Source: DATARH01 sp050181375 (GTDB lineage: Bacteria > Pseudomonadota > Alphaproteobacteria > ATCC43930 > CGMCC-115725). Taken from it: a stretch of 19,676 nucleotides of DNA. The number at the start of each line of letters is the position of its first letter. Positions within the stretch are counted from its first letter, which is position 1. Shown piece after piece: positions 6,761-13,921 of this stretch. The notes under the pieces were generated by a model. It did not search any database. It was given only the letters and a program-made list of their open reading frames with translations, and was not told where the DNA came from. The DNA is taken from contig JBFXDF010000052.1 of assembly GCA_050181375.1 (NCBI GenBank), positions 1 through 19,676 on the forward strand, in the 5' to 3' direction. Both the position numbers and the translations under genes were made by a program.

Positions 6761-7225
6761 ATGCACGGCGGTCATGTAGGGCTCGACACCGACCGGTTCT
6801 GCTGGACGCTGGTTCACGATGGCCCCGACGCGGTCATCTATGCGGATTATGGCGGTCTGACCCGGTTTTGGAACCGCGGCGCCGAGCGGATTTTCGGCTA
6901 CTCGGCGGCGGAGGCGAGCGGCCGGTCGCTCGACCTTATAATCCCGGAAAATTTGCGCGAGCGTCATTGGGTTGCCTATGGCGAGACGATGAAAACGGGA
7001 AAAACGCGATACGGGGACGGCGATGTCCTCGCGGTCCCGGCTCTACGCAAGGACGGAGGGCGGATCTCGATCGAGTTCACGATCTTTCCGTTCCGCGACC
7101 ATGAGGGCAATCTGATCGGCGTCGCGGCGATCCTGCGCGACGTGACAAAGCGCTTCGAGGAAATGAAAGCGTTGCGCAAGGAATTTGCCGCCCGTCGGGT
7201 CGCACCCGATACCGGCCCGCTCTAA
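6761..7225 (+). CDS. Stand-alone PAS domain protein
   Basis: This 154-residue protein consists almost wholly of one PAS/PAC sensor domain: PDAVIYADYGGLTRFWNRGAERIFGY (about 22-47), GRSLDLIIPENLRERH (about 54-69), RKDGG and FPFRDHEGNLIGVAAILRDVTKRFEEMK (about 100-140). A short helical tail follows, with no kinase, cyclase, methyl-accepting or DNA-binding output domain. It may act by binding a partner. His69 in PENLRERH aligns without gaps to the heme-ligand His200 of Bradyrhizobium FixL, but this His is also common in PAS domains without heme. The ATG at 6761 has AGGAG eight bases upstream and is preferred over an in-frame TTG at 6701. No operon partner is evident. Confidence 0.88.
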   Translation: MHGGHVGLDTDRFCWTLVHDGPDAVIYADYGGLTRFWNRGAERIFGYSAAEASGRSLDLIIPENLRERHWVAYGETMKTGKTRYGDGDVLAVPALRKDGGRISIEFTIFPFRDHEGNLIGVAAILRDVTKRFEEMKALRKEFAARRVAPDTGPL

Positions 7226-7260
7226 ACTTCACCTGTCGCAATCCGCGGGGTTGGAACGCG

Positions 7261-7349
7261 TTCCGCCGAGATTGCTTCGTCGCCGGCGCTCCTCGCAATT
7301 GACGCTCGCTTGCTGCCATCGCGAGCGAAGCGAAGCAATCTCGGCGGAA
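7261..7349. repeat. Long imperfect inverted repeat (19-bp perfect outer arms)
   Basis: TTCCGCCGAGATTGCTTCG at 7261-7279 is the exact reverse complement of 7331-7349. The interior keeps partial symmetry (CTCGCAATTGACG against CATCGCGAGCGAAG). The GAGATTGCTTCG and GCGAGCGAAGCGAAGCAATC segments are the typical core of dispersed palindromic repeats in Bradyrhizobium-like genomes. It lies in the gap after the PAS gene and downstream of the chrA remnant. It carries no protein and could act as a transcript-end hairpin for convergent transcription. Confidence 0.8.
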
Positions 7350-7431
7350 TTCGCTCGCGCGCCGCTCTCAACACTGCGAACCACACACACGGGATAATGC
7401 GGAAGCTCCGCTCGATCAGACCGGAAGTCGA

Positions 7432-7644
7432 TCAAGGCAGCGGCTTCGTATAGGCCAGCGCCTCGGATACGTCGTCGGAACGAACCCACCGGCGCCGTTC
7501 GACGAGATCGCGGTTCAGCAACGACAGGGTCGCGCCGAGGCCGCCAATGGCGAACGCGCCGATACGCAGAAGCGCCCAAGCGAGAATTGCGAGGCCCGGC
7601 GTGCTTATCGGCTCCGCCGTCAGGTCCGGCGCGGGATCGGCCAT
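7432..7644 (-). pseudogene. 5' remnant of a chromate transporter gene (chrA)
   Basis: The 70-codon frame begins with a short Pro-rich leader and then reads LAWALLRIGAFAIGGLGATLSLLNRDLVERRRWV, SDDVSEALAYTKPLP. This is the conserved N-terminus of ChrA-type proton-coupled chromate transporters (first helix, FGG loop, ELVERR, then the PLPG motif). The frame stops at TGA exactly where the Gly codon of PLPG is expected. The next codons, read past the stop, give only Ser-Thr of the usual LPGST before resemblance ends, and the roughly 350 remaining residues are missing. AGGGAA nine bases before the ATG shows an intact start region. I interpret it as a decayed or truncated gene. A short real membrane peptide is possible but less likely. 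Confidence 0.65.
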
Positions 7645-7902
7645 CGGCGTTTTCCCTGTTCAGCACCGCGTGAAACCGCGGGGTTAGTCTCCCCGAACGA
7701 TGCCCGAATTCGGTGCGAGACGCGAGCGGGCGAACGTCGAAGCGGCGGCCAGGGAGTTTGCCTCGTCAGAGGCGCCGCGCAGACGGACGCGCGAACAGGA
7801 TGCCGCAGCTTCCAGCGCCCGGGCGGCGATCAGGTGATTTAACCATTATTTGTTTGCACCTTGGTATTGATGATGCGGGCCACGTGCCGAGGGATGGTGG
7901 CG
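7645..7902. other. Gene-free interval with AT-rich stretch upstream of the methyltransferase
   Basis: No convincing coding frame is seen between the chrA remnant and the methyltransferase. A short hairpin CCGCG-TGAAAC-CGCGG occurs near 7667-7682. Bases about 7836-7872 (GATTTAACCATTATTTG and following) are markedly AT-rich against the background and probably hold the methyltransferase promoter. No well-spaced -35/-10 pair could be assigned. A 67-codon frame at 7713-7916 has the Arg-rich composition of a shadow and is not accepted. Confidence 0.5.
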
Positions 7903-8745
7903 ATGCGAGACGATGAGGAGGTGCCGTATCGCGGCATCACGGCCGACGCGTTGCGCGAGGTCGTCCGGCTGCGGACGCCGGCGTCGGGGGTCCTGGGATG
8001 GGGGCCGGCGCTGTCGGCGCGGTTCGGCTACCACACGCCCGACGAATGGTACGAGGCCGCGCTCGCGAGCCTGGTGAGCGAGGATACGGACTGGCTCGAT
8101 GTCGGATGCGGCTGGCGGCTGCTGCCGCAGAACCAGCGCCTCGCGCAACTGCTCGCGGCGCGCTGCCGATCGGTTGCCGGCGTCGACCCCGATGCGTCGA
8201 TCCAGCGCAACCCGCTGCTCGGCGAAAAGCACCAATGCCGGATCGAGGACCTCGATGCCGACCGGCGCTACAGCCTCATATCGCTCCGCATGGTCGCCGA
8301 GCACATCGCGAACCCGGACGCGGCGGTCGCCGCGCTTGGCCGGCTGACGGCCGACGGAGGATTGGTGGTCGTCTACACCGTGCATAAATGGGCGCCGGTA
8401 TCGCTCGCCACGGCCGCGACGCCGATGTGGCTGCGGCACAAGGCAAAGCGGTTTTTGTGGGGGTCGCATCCGTCCGACACGTTTCCGACCGTGTTCAAAC
8501 TGAACACGAGAAAGACGCTGGCGCGGATTTTCGCCGCGCACGGTTTCCGCGAGGAAAGCTACAGCCTCCTCGACGATTGCCGCACGCTCCAGCGCTGGAA
8601 GACGTGCCTGCGCGCGGAGTTGAGTTTGTGGCGCGCCCTGCGGGCGGCCGGGCTGCGCTATCCCGAGGTCTGCATCCTCGGCGTCTATCGCCGGATTGCC
8701 GGGCCGGCGGTAACCTCGTCACCGGTCGGCGGTTCCGATGCTTGA
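7903..8745 (+). CDS. Class I SAM-dependent methyltransferase, substrate unknown
   Basis: This is a 280-residue Rossmann-type methyltransferase of the Methyltransf_11/23 kind. Motif I is WLDVGCGWRLLP; the canonical third Gly is replaced, which is acceptable in this family. It is followed by an acidic residue in VAGVDPD and by CRIEDLDADRRYSLISLRMVAEHIANP, which corresponds to motifs II-III around the usual FxxVEHxxxP site. LTADGGLVVVYTVHKW is the post-III strand. The C-terminal third (KAKRFLWGSHPSDTFPTVFKLNTRKTL, HGF) resembles methyltransferases acting on small molecules or glycan/lipid intermediates, but no substrate can be named. Start ATG 7903 has GAGGG nine bases upstream; in-frame ATGs at 7870, 7873 and 7894 are possible. 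No operon partner is present. Confidence 0.82.
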   Translation: MRDDEEVPYRGITADALREVVRLRTPASGVLGWGPALSARFGYHTPDEWYEAALASLVSEDTDWLDVGCGWRLLPQNQRLAQLLAARCRSVAGVDPDASIQRNPLLGEKHQCRIEDLDADRRYSLISLRMVAEHIANPDAAVAALGRLTADGGLVVVYTVHKWAPVSLATAATPMWLRHKAKRFLWGSHPSDTFPTVFKLNTRKTLARIFAAHGFREESYSLLDDCRTLQRWKTCLRAELSLWRALRAAGLRYPEVCILGVYRRIAGPAVTSSPVGGSDA

Positions 8746-8823
8746 AGCATATTCTGATTAGTTCGAAACATCCTCGTCACCGGCGCGAAATGGGGGTACG
8801 GCGGCAGGTGTTCGTATTGCGCC

Positions 8824-8850
8824 GTGGATTCCCGCTTGCGCGGAAATGAC
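8824..8850. repeat. Copy of a dispersed palindromic repeat (GGATTCCCGCTTGCGCGGAAATGAC type)
   Basis: An imperfect hairpin TTCCCGC-TT-GCGCGGAA is embedded in a sequence that reads VDSRLRGND in one frame and SFPRKREST in the opposite one. These are translations typical of abundant proteobacterial intergenic palindromes. It lies in the 186-bp convergent gap between the methyltransferase and SDR genes, where it may help end transcription. No gene is seen in this gap. Confidence 0.6.
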
Positions 8851-8931
8851 AATTCGATTTGCGCGATCAAACTCATTCGCGAGCGGCGCCGATGGTCGAT
8901 AAGGGGGTCGGGGCCGTACCCGGTGGGCCGG

Positions 8932-9792
8932 TTACAGTCGGACGAGGCGGGCGCTTTCGGCCCAGAGGTGGTCGCCCAACGCGTCGTCGCGCGCGACCGG
9001 GTCGGGGTCGGCGGGTTTGCGGTCGATCAGATAGGCGCCGTGAAACCGGGCCGGATCGGGCGTGGTCGCGAGAAACAGCGCGGTGCGCGCGCCTTTTTCG
9101 GGCGTCGCGAAAAGGGGTTTTGCCAGACGCCAGCCAAACCCGGCGACGCGGCCGGCCGAATCGCCGATCTTTGTCGCGATAACGCCGGGATGCAGCGAGG
9201 CCGCGACGACGCCGGCGTCGCCGAGGCGCCGCGCCAGAGCGCGCGTGAACAGGATGTTGCACAGCTTTGAGCGGCCGTAAGCCCGCAGCGGGGTCCAGCC
9301 CTGCCAATCCATCCATCGCCCGAGATCGAGCCGCGCGCCGCGATGCGCCTGCGAGGCGACGGTGACGATCCGTGCCGGCGCGGATGGCGAGGCCGACGCG
9401 CGCAGCCGGTCGAGCAGCAGGTTGGTGAGCAGGAACGGCGCGAGGTGATTGACGGCAATCGTCAGCTCGTACCCGTCCTCGGACAGCTGGTATCGCGGCG
9501 CGATAATCCCGGCGTTGTTGACCAGCAGGTCGAGCCGGCCGTGCCGGCCGAGCACCGTCCCGGCGAGGGCGCGCACCGCCGCGAGACTGGCGAAATCGGC
9601 GAGCGCGGTCTCGATGCGGTCCGAGGCCGAACGCTCGGCGACCAGCCGCCGCGCCTGCTCCGTGCGCGACGCGTCCCGGCCGGCCATGACGACCCGGAAA
9701 CCGGCGCGGGCGAGGCCGAGCGCGGTCTCGAGCCCGATCCCGGCGCTCGCTCCCGTGACGAGTGCCACGCGGTCCGAGGCCGGTTCGACCAT
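8932..9792 (-). CDS. Short-chain dehydrogenase/reductase, retinol-dehydrogenase-like
   Basis: This 286-residue NAD(P)-dependent oxidoreductase is of the classical SDR fold. TGASAGIG (13-20) is the cofactor-binding glycine motif. AGRD near 37-40 suggests NADP preference, NNAG is at 92-95, Ser147 (VASQ) and Y172-X3-K176 (YGRSK) form the catalytic set, and HPGVIATKIG follows. The extended C-terminal region with LFATPEKGARTALFLAT and GAYLIDRK resembles the retinol dehydrogenase/WW-oxidoreductase-like group, often of unknown substrate in bacteria. The ATG lies one base after the stop of the ModA-like gene (TGACATG), so the two are surely co-transcribed and perhaps translationally coupled. Confidence 0.9.
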   Translation of the reverse strand: MVEPASDRVALVTGASAGIGLETALGLARAGFRVVMAGRDASRTEQARRLVAERSASDRIETALADFASLAAVRALAGTVLGRHGRLDLLVNNAGIIAPRYQLSEDGYELTIAVNHLAPFLLTNLLLDRLRASASPSAPARIVTVASQAHRGARLDLGRWMDWQGWTPLRAYGRSKLCNILFTRALARRLGDAGVVAASLHPGVIATKIGDSAGRVAGFGWRLAKPLFATPEKGARTALFLATTPDPARFHGAYLIDRKPADPDPVARDDALGDHLWAESARLVRL

Positions 9793-9793
9793 G

Positions 9794-10240
9794 TCAGCTT
9801 GTTTTCATCCCCTTGGCTTCGTAGACCTTTTTCGCCTCCGGGCTTGCCAGAAAATCCATCAATGACTTGGCGGCGATGGGTTCCTCGGTGAGAAGGGAGG
9901 CGCCCGCGACATACACGACCTCCGGGCCCGACCCCGTGGCCAGCACCTTGGGGAAGGTAAGAATTCTGGCGGTTTTTATGAGGTTCTCGATGCTATCCTT
10001 GGTCAGGATCGCGATATCGATCGAATCGTCCGCGGCAACCTGCTTCTCGCCGTTCGCATCGGTCGCGTATTCGACCTTCACCTTGTTTCCGGATTTTTTC
10101 TCATAGGCCGCCGCGAGTTCCTGCACGGCCGGCTTCATCGCCTCGGCGCTCAGCACCTTGAGTTCGGCCGCCCCGGCATTGGCGGCCGTCATCGCGCCGA
10201 TCAGAAACGCGGCGCCGCTCAGCAATCGAATTGTGCGCAT
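9794..10240 (-). CDS. ModA-like periplasmic binding protein lacking most of one lobe
   Basis: At 148 residues this is much shorter than the usual 230-260 of molybdate-type (SBP_bac_11) binding proteins. A signal peptide is clear (hydrophobic 5-20, ANAGA before AELKVLSA). Residues 25-95 match the N-terminal part of lobe 1 (ELKVLSAEAMKPAVQELAAAYEKKSG, IDIAILTKDSIENLIK). Residues about 105-148 match the C-terminal return strand and helix (VVYVAGASLLTEEPIAAKSLMDFLASPEAKKVYEAKGM). The roughly 100 residues between, which form lobe 2, are absent although the frame stays open, so this looks like an in-frame internal deletion. GGGGAG nine bases before the ATG supports expression. Ligand binding by the normal two-lobe clamp is unlikely. 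No ModB/ModC partners are nearby. Confidence 0.8.
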   Translation of the reverse strand: MRTIRLLSGAAFLIGAMTAANAGAAELKVLSAEAMKPAVQELAAAYEKKSGNKVKVEYATDANGEKQVAADDSIDIAILTKDSIENLIKTARILTFPKVLATGSGPEVVYVAGASLLTEEPIAAKSLMDFLASPEAKKVYEAKGMKTS

Positions 10241-10485
10241 CAGTCCACTCTCCCCAGCATTGTCAGGCAGGGTCGCCGTCTCGGCATCGCCAAGGTGGCC
10301 GGCCCTTCGCGCGCGAGGCGCCGGTCTGAGATTAAGGGGCGCGGCGGGGCCGCGACTATCCCAGACCGCTGCATCGCTCGGATGGTACTAATGGCTGCGG
10401 AGGGCCGGATCAACCCGCGCAGACAGCCGTACCGCCCCGCGCCGGGTGAGCGTCGCCGATTCGGCCGGCGGACTGGCGTCCGCCG
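10241..10485. other. 245-bp gap without a gene
   Basis: This lies between the start of the ModA-like gene and the stop of the FMN reductase gene, both on the minus strand, so it should contain the promoter for the modA-like/SDR pair. It is GC-rich. I see no clear promoter hexamers, no strong hairpin with a T-run and no convincing frame. Confidence 0.4.
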
Positions 10486-11055
10486 CTAGGGTTTGTTGCC
10501 GAACCGAGACGCCCAGCTTGCGAGAGCGGCCATCAGGTCGCGGATGAAACCCCTGGTCGCCTCGTCGGTGAGGTTGCCGTCGGCGTCGAACCTGTTCTGC
10601 GCCTGTCCGATCATCACCTCGGGCCGGTTCAGCGGGTGCATGTCGAGAAAGACGCAGCTGCGGCGCAGATCGTATTGCGCCCGCGCGGTGGCGATCATGC
10701 CGATCGAGGCGCCCATTATCGCGCACGGCTTGCCGGCAAACGGCTGATCGGGCGGGCGCGAGGCCCAGTCGATCGCGTTCTTCAGCACGCCGGTCATCGA
10801 GTAGTTGTATTCGGGGCAGGCGAACAGCAGCGCGTCGGCCGCGGCGATCTGGCGGCGCAAGGTCTCGACGGGCGGCGGGAACCCCTGTTCCCGCACGTCC
10901 TCGTTATAGAGCGGGATTTGCGAGATGTCGGCGACGGTAACGGTCATATTCGCCGGCTTCAGCGCGATCGCCGCGCGCAGGGCCGCCATGTTGTACGAGC
11001 CGCGGCGCAAACTGCCGCAGATGCCGAGAACCGAGATGCTGCCGCTGTCGCTCAT
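10486..11055 (-). CDS. NADPH-dependent FMN reductase (ChrR/azoreductase-like flavoprotein)
   Basis: This 189-residue flavodoxin-fold enzyme reduces quinones, azo compounds, chromate or free flavin with NAD(P)H in related proteins. The FMN-phosphate loop GSLRRGSYN is at about 14-22. The isoalloxazine-binding PEYNYSMTGVLKNAIDW is at about 80-96, followed by SRPPDQPFAGKPCAIMGAS as in E. coli ChrR and YieF. The start ATG at 11055 gives the normal family length. It appears monocistronic. A remnant of a chromate transporter gene lies about 3 kb away on the same strand, but nothing ties the two together, and the general role is more likely quinone or redox detoxification. Confidence 0.9.
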   Translation of the reverse strand: MSDSGSISVLGICGSLRRGSYNMAALRAAIALKPANMTVTVADISQIPLYNEDVREQGFPPPVETLRRQIAAADALLFACPEYNYSMTGVLKNAIDWASRPPDQPFAGKPCAIMGASIGMIATARAQYDLRRSCVFLDMHPLNRPEVMIGQAQNRFDADGNLTDEATRGFIRDLMAALASWASRFGNKP

Positions 11056-11270
11056 CGGACGCTCCGATCGATGTGCCTCCTGCCGCGAACGCCCGCGCGG
11101 CCGCGCGGTGCCGTCAACGGCGGACGAATTCTAGCCGAGGCGGCCGCGTGCGGCGGGCATGGCGGGACGCGGACGCGGACCCGCCGGCCGAGCAGGTCGA
11201 GGGCCGGGGCGCCGGTCGAGCCATCGGATTCCGACAGATCAGCCTAGCGCCCTTCCCGCTGGCGCGCCGA

Positions 11271-11334
11271 TGAAATGGTTTGGTAACCTTATCATCATCA
11301 ATGTGTTCTATTTTCCGATCGCGAGGCGGCGCAG
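11271..11334 (+). promoter_or_regulatory. Probable promoter/operator region of the marR-emrA operon
   Basis: An AT-rich island in otherwise GC-rich sequence directly precedes the MarR gene. It contains GGTT-TGGT-AACC (11277-11288), a short inverted repeat that could be a regulator half-site pair, and TTCTATTTT (11306-11314) as a possible -10 area. MarR regulators usually bind such palindromes in their own promoters. No hexamer pair with ideal spacing was found, so this rests on composition and position. The rest of the gap back to 11056 shows no gene. Confidence 0.35.
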
Positions 11335-11916
11335 GTGGATCTCGATCGCAGTTTCGGTTTTCTCGTCAACGATGTGGCGCGGCTGTTCGGACGACGGTTT
11401 TCGCATAACGGAAGGCGGCTCGGTCTGACGCGGGCGCAATGCCGTACGCTGGCCCGGATCTCGCGTCACGAGGGAATCAACCAGGCCGGGCTCGCCGACC
11501 TGCTCGAGGTCAGGCCGATGACGCTGGTGCGGCAAATCGACCGCATGGAGGACGCCGGGTGGATCGAGCGTCGCCCGGACCCCGCCGACCGCCGCGCCAG
11601 GCGATTGTTTCTGACCGACAAGGCCCGTCCGATCCTCGGCCGCATCCGCGCCGTGGCGAACGAGACGCGCGACGAGGCGCTGGCCCGGCTTTCGCCGTCG
11701 GAGCAGGCGGAGCTGATGGCGCTGTTGACGCGGGTGCACGCGACGCTGTCGGAGCGGGTGCCGGCGGAGGCGTCCGGCGCAACGGAAATCCATCCCGCCG
11801 CGAGCGAACGCCACACGGCCGCGAGCGCGCCGCGGCGCATCGAGCGCCGGCCGGTGGTGAGACAGCCGTCCGACGCGGCCGAACCGGCCGTCTCCGCCGC
11901 GGAGGGCACAAGGTGA
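11335..11916 (+). CDS. MarR family transcriptional regulator
   Basis: This 193-residue winged-helix repressor probably controls its own operon in response to a small molecule. The core runs from an N-terminal dimerisation helix (residues about 3-25), through GLTRAQCRTLARISRHEGINQAGLADLLEV (30-59), to the recognition helix RPMTLVRQIDRMEDAGWIERR (60-80) and the wing DPADRRARRLFLTDKA (82-97). It then closes with dimerisation helices to about 145. A tail of roughly 45 residues rich in Ala, Glu and Arg extends past the usual 140-160 aa. The GTG start has GAGG eight bases upstream. Its stop overlaps the GTG start of the emrA-like gene by four bases, so the two proteins are translationally coupled. 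Confidence 0.92.
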   Translation: MDLDRSFGFLVNDVARLFGRRFSHNGRRLGLTRAQCRTLARISRHEGINQAGLADLLEVRPMTLVRQIDRMEDAGWIERRPDPADRRARRLFLTDKARPILGRIRAVANETRDEALARLSPSEQAELMALLTRVHATLSERVPAEASGATEIHPAASERHTAASAPRRIERRPVVRQPSDAAEPAVSAAEGTR

Positions 11917-13082
11917 CGAGTTCGGCCGAACCGGATACGCGAACGAGCTTTTCGCGCGCGGCGAGCGACCGCGATCTGCCGGCCGCGACGCGGCCGGCGC
12001 GGCCGCTGCGCCAGCGGCTCCGCCTGCCGCTGATGATCGCCGGGCCGGTCGTGGTGCTGCTGGTCGCGGGGTGGTGGTATTTGACGAGCGGACGCTACGT
12101 GTCGACCGACGACGCCTACGTCCAGGCGGCGCGCACAATGGTCAGCGCCGATGTTCCTGGCCGCGTCGTCGCGGTCGCGGTGCACGACAACGAGCGCGTA
12201 TCGCGCGGCCAGGTTCTGTTCCGGATCGACGACAAGACCTTCCGGATCGCGGTGGAGGAAGCCAAGGCGGCGCTCGCGGCGGCGAAGCTGCAAGTCCAGG
12301 CGATGCAGGCGACCTACAACCAGAAGCTCGCCGATCTGAAAGCGGCGGAGGAAACGCTCGCCTATCAGCAGCGCGAATTCGAGCGCCAGCGCCAGCTGCT
12401 GGCCAACGGAAACGCGCCGCGCTCGACCTTCGATCAGGTGCAGAACGCGATGCAGGTGGCGCGCCAAAAGGTCGTTTCGGCGCAGAGCGACCTCGCCAAC
12501 ATGCTGGCGCAACTCGGCGGCGATCCGAGCCTGCCGGTCGACGAGCACCCGATGGTGCAAAAGGCGCAGGCGGCGCTCGACAAGGCCGAGTACGACCTCG
12601 AACGCACCGTGGTGCGGGCGCCGTCGAACGGCATCGTGACCAAGGTCGAACAATTGCAGGTCGGGTCCTACGTCAACGCGGCGGCGCCGGTATTTTCGAT
12701 GATCTCGAACCGGGTCTGGATCGAGGCCAATTTCAAGGAAACGGAGCTGACCCATATGCGGCCGGGTCAAAAGGCGACGGTCGCGATCGACACCTATCCC
12801 GACGCGATGATCGAGGCCACCGTGGAAAGCCTCAGCCCCGGCACCGGGCTGACCTTCTCGCTGCTGCCGGCCGAGAACGCGACCGGCAACTGGGTCAAGG
12901 TGGTACAGCGCCTGCCGGTGCGGCTCTCGCTGGCCGATCCGCCCGCCGATCTGCCGCTGCACGCCGGGCTGAGCGCGACGGTCGAGGTCGATACGAAACA
13001 CCGCCGGCCTTGGCTCGTCTGGCTCGCCGACAGGGCCGGCGGCCTGTTCGGCACCGCGCAGGCGCACTCGCCGCAGCGGTAA
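11913..13082 (+). CDS. EmrA/HlyD-type membrane fusion protein
   Basis: This 389-residue periplasmic adaptor belongs to the EmrA group, which links an inner-membrane drug exporter (usually EmrB, a DHA2 MFS pump) to the outer membrane. One N-terminal membrane helix lies at about 38-57. It is followed by YVSTDDAYVQAARTMVSADVPGRV (62-84), the classic EmrA/VibT entry, and the first half of the lipoyl domain. A long coiled-coil hairpin spans about 112-235, then come APSNGIVTK and the beta-barrel EANFKETELTHMRPGQKATV. GTG start 11913 has GGAGG seven bases upstream and overlaps the marR stop. No emrB follows, which is unusual, so it must use a pump encoded elsewhere or be a leftover. Confidence 0.92.
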   Translation: MTSSAEPDTRTSFSRAASDRDLPAATRPARPLRQRLRLPLMIAGPVVVLLVAGWWYLTSGRYVSTDDAYVQAARTMVSADVPGRVVAVAVHDNERVSRGQVLFRIDDKTFRIAVEEAKAALAAAKLQVQAMQATYNQKLADLKAAEETLAYQQREFERQRQLLANGNAPRSTFDQVQNAMQVARQKVVSAQSDLANMLAQLGGDPSLPVDEHPMVQKAQAALDKAEYDLERTVVRAPSNGIVTKVEQLQVGSYVNAAAPVFSMISNRVWIEANFKETELTHMRPGQKATVAIDTYPDAMIEATVESLSPGTGLTFSLLPAENATGNWVKVVQRLPVRLSLADPPADLPLHAGLSATVEVDTKHRRPWLVWLADRAGGLFGTAQAHSPQR

Positions 13083-13233
13083 AGCGGTCGCGTCGCGCGG
13101 CGACGGCCGGGATGCCGCTTATGTGCTGACGCGGATGACGTGGTCTCCGCCAGCAGCCGCGCGCCAACCAGTGCCATCAATCCGCCGCAGTAGGCTGCCA
13201 CCAACCTCCGGAAATTCTGGCTGGGATGCCGCA

Positions 13234-13869
13234 ATGCGCTTTCTCGCCGTCATCGCCCTATTCGTTATTGCCCTGGGTCTCTCCGCGATTCCGTGCGCGC
13301 CGCGAGCGGCGACGCTGATCGACGCGCATACCGGCTTCAGCGCCGAGCGGACGCTGGTGATCGACGGGCACACCTATCGCGGCAAGGTCTGGGCGATGCC
13401 GGGCAGGGAGCGGCACGAGCAGGCGATCCTGGGCTTGCAGCCGGTGTTCCTGCTGCGCGGCGACAGCCCGCTCGCGGAGGTCGTGCTGACCGGCATCAAA
13501 ACCGTCGTGCAGTTCGAGATCCCGCCGGAACTGCGGCTCCTCAACGCGGCGGCGCTGGCGCAGCACCCGGTCGGTCGCGAGACCGTCAACGGTATCGCGA
13601 CGACGAAATACGCGATCGACAAATCAATCCCCGAAGGCCATGCCGAAGGCATGCTGTGGCTGAGCGGCGACGGTATTCCGATGCGGCTCGCCGGCACGTT
13701 CACCAATGCGAAGGGCAAGGCGTCGACGATCCGCTGGGAACTCAGCGGCGTCAAAACCGGGCCGCTTCCGGCGGCGCTGTTCGACCCGCCGGAGGGGTTG
13801 TCGAGGCTGCCCCCCGAGGCGGTTGCCCCATTGCTCGGCCTGAAGCTGAAAGGGACCGGGCACCGATAA
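13234..13869 (+). CDS. Secreted protein with probable LolA/DUF4412-like fold
   Basis: This 211-residue protein has a signal peptide (MRFLAVIALFVIALGLSAIP followed by Ala-rich cleavage region, about residue 27). The mature part reads as repeated antiparallel beta strands: FSAERTLVIDGHTYRGKVWAMPGRERHEQ, then PVFLLRGDSPLAEVVL, GIATTKYAID, GMLWLSGDGIPMRLAGTF and IRWELSGVKTG. This is the pattern of LolA-fold and DUF4412 periplasmic proteins that cradle lipids or lipoproteins. I know it as a conserved hypothetical family and no function can be assigned. The start ATG at 13234 is preferred over the frame's earlier start at 13123, because it begins the signal peptide and has GGGA nine bases before it. 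It lies 151 bp after emrA. Confidence 0.8.
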   Translation: MRFLAVIALFVIALGLSAIPCAPRAATLIDAHTGFSAERTLVIDGHTYRGKVWAMPGRERHEQAILGLQPVFLLRGDSPLAEVVLTGIKTVVQFEIPPELRLLNAAALAQHPVGRETVNGIATTKYAIDKSIPEGHAEGMLWLSGDGIPMRLAGTFTNAKGKASTIRWELSGVKTGPLPAALFDPPEGLSRLPPEAVAPLLGLKLKGTGHR

Positions 13870-13921
13870 TCTGTCGGGGTCTGGCGAGGCGGTGGGGCAG
13901 GCCATTCGAAGGGATAAGACG

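Noticed and set aside
7713..7916. 67-codon plus-strand frame before the methyltransferase
   Set aside because: It is Arg-rich without motifs or a ribosome binding site and overlaps the methyltransferase start in another frame.
7432..11055. A chromate-resistance cluster linking the chrA remnant with the ChrR-like reductase
   Set aside because: The two are about 3 kb apart with unrelated genes between them, chrA is broken, and the reductase family has broad quinone and flavin roles.
11466..13067. 533-codon minus-strand frame opposite marR and emrA
   Set aside because: It is an antisense shadow; the plus-strand genes have start sites, overlap and full domain architecture.
12794..13234. Minus-strand frame beginning with a hydrophobic segment (LVAAYCGGLMALVGARLLAE) in the emrA to LolA-like gap
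   Set aside because: Only about 35 residues look protein-like, the rest runs antisense through emrA, and no family is recognised.
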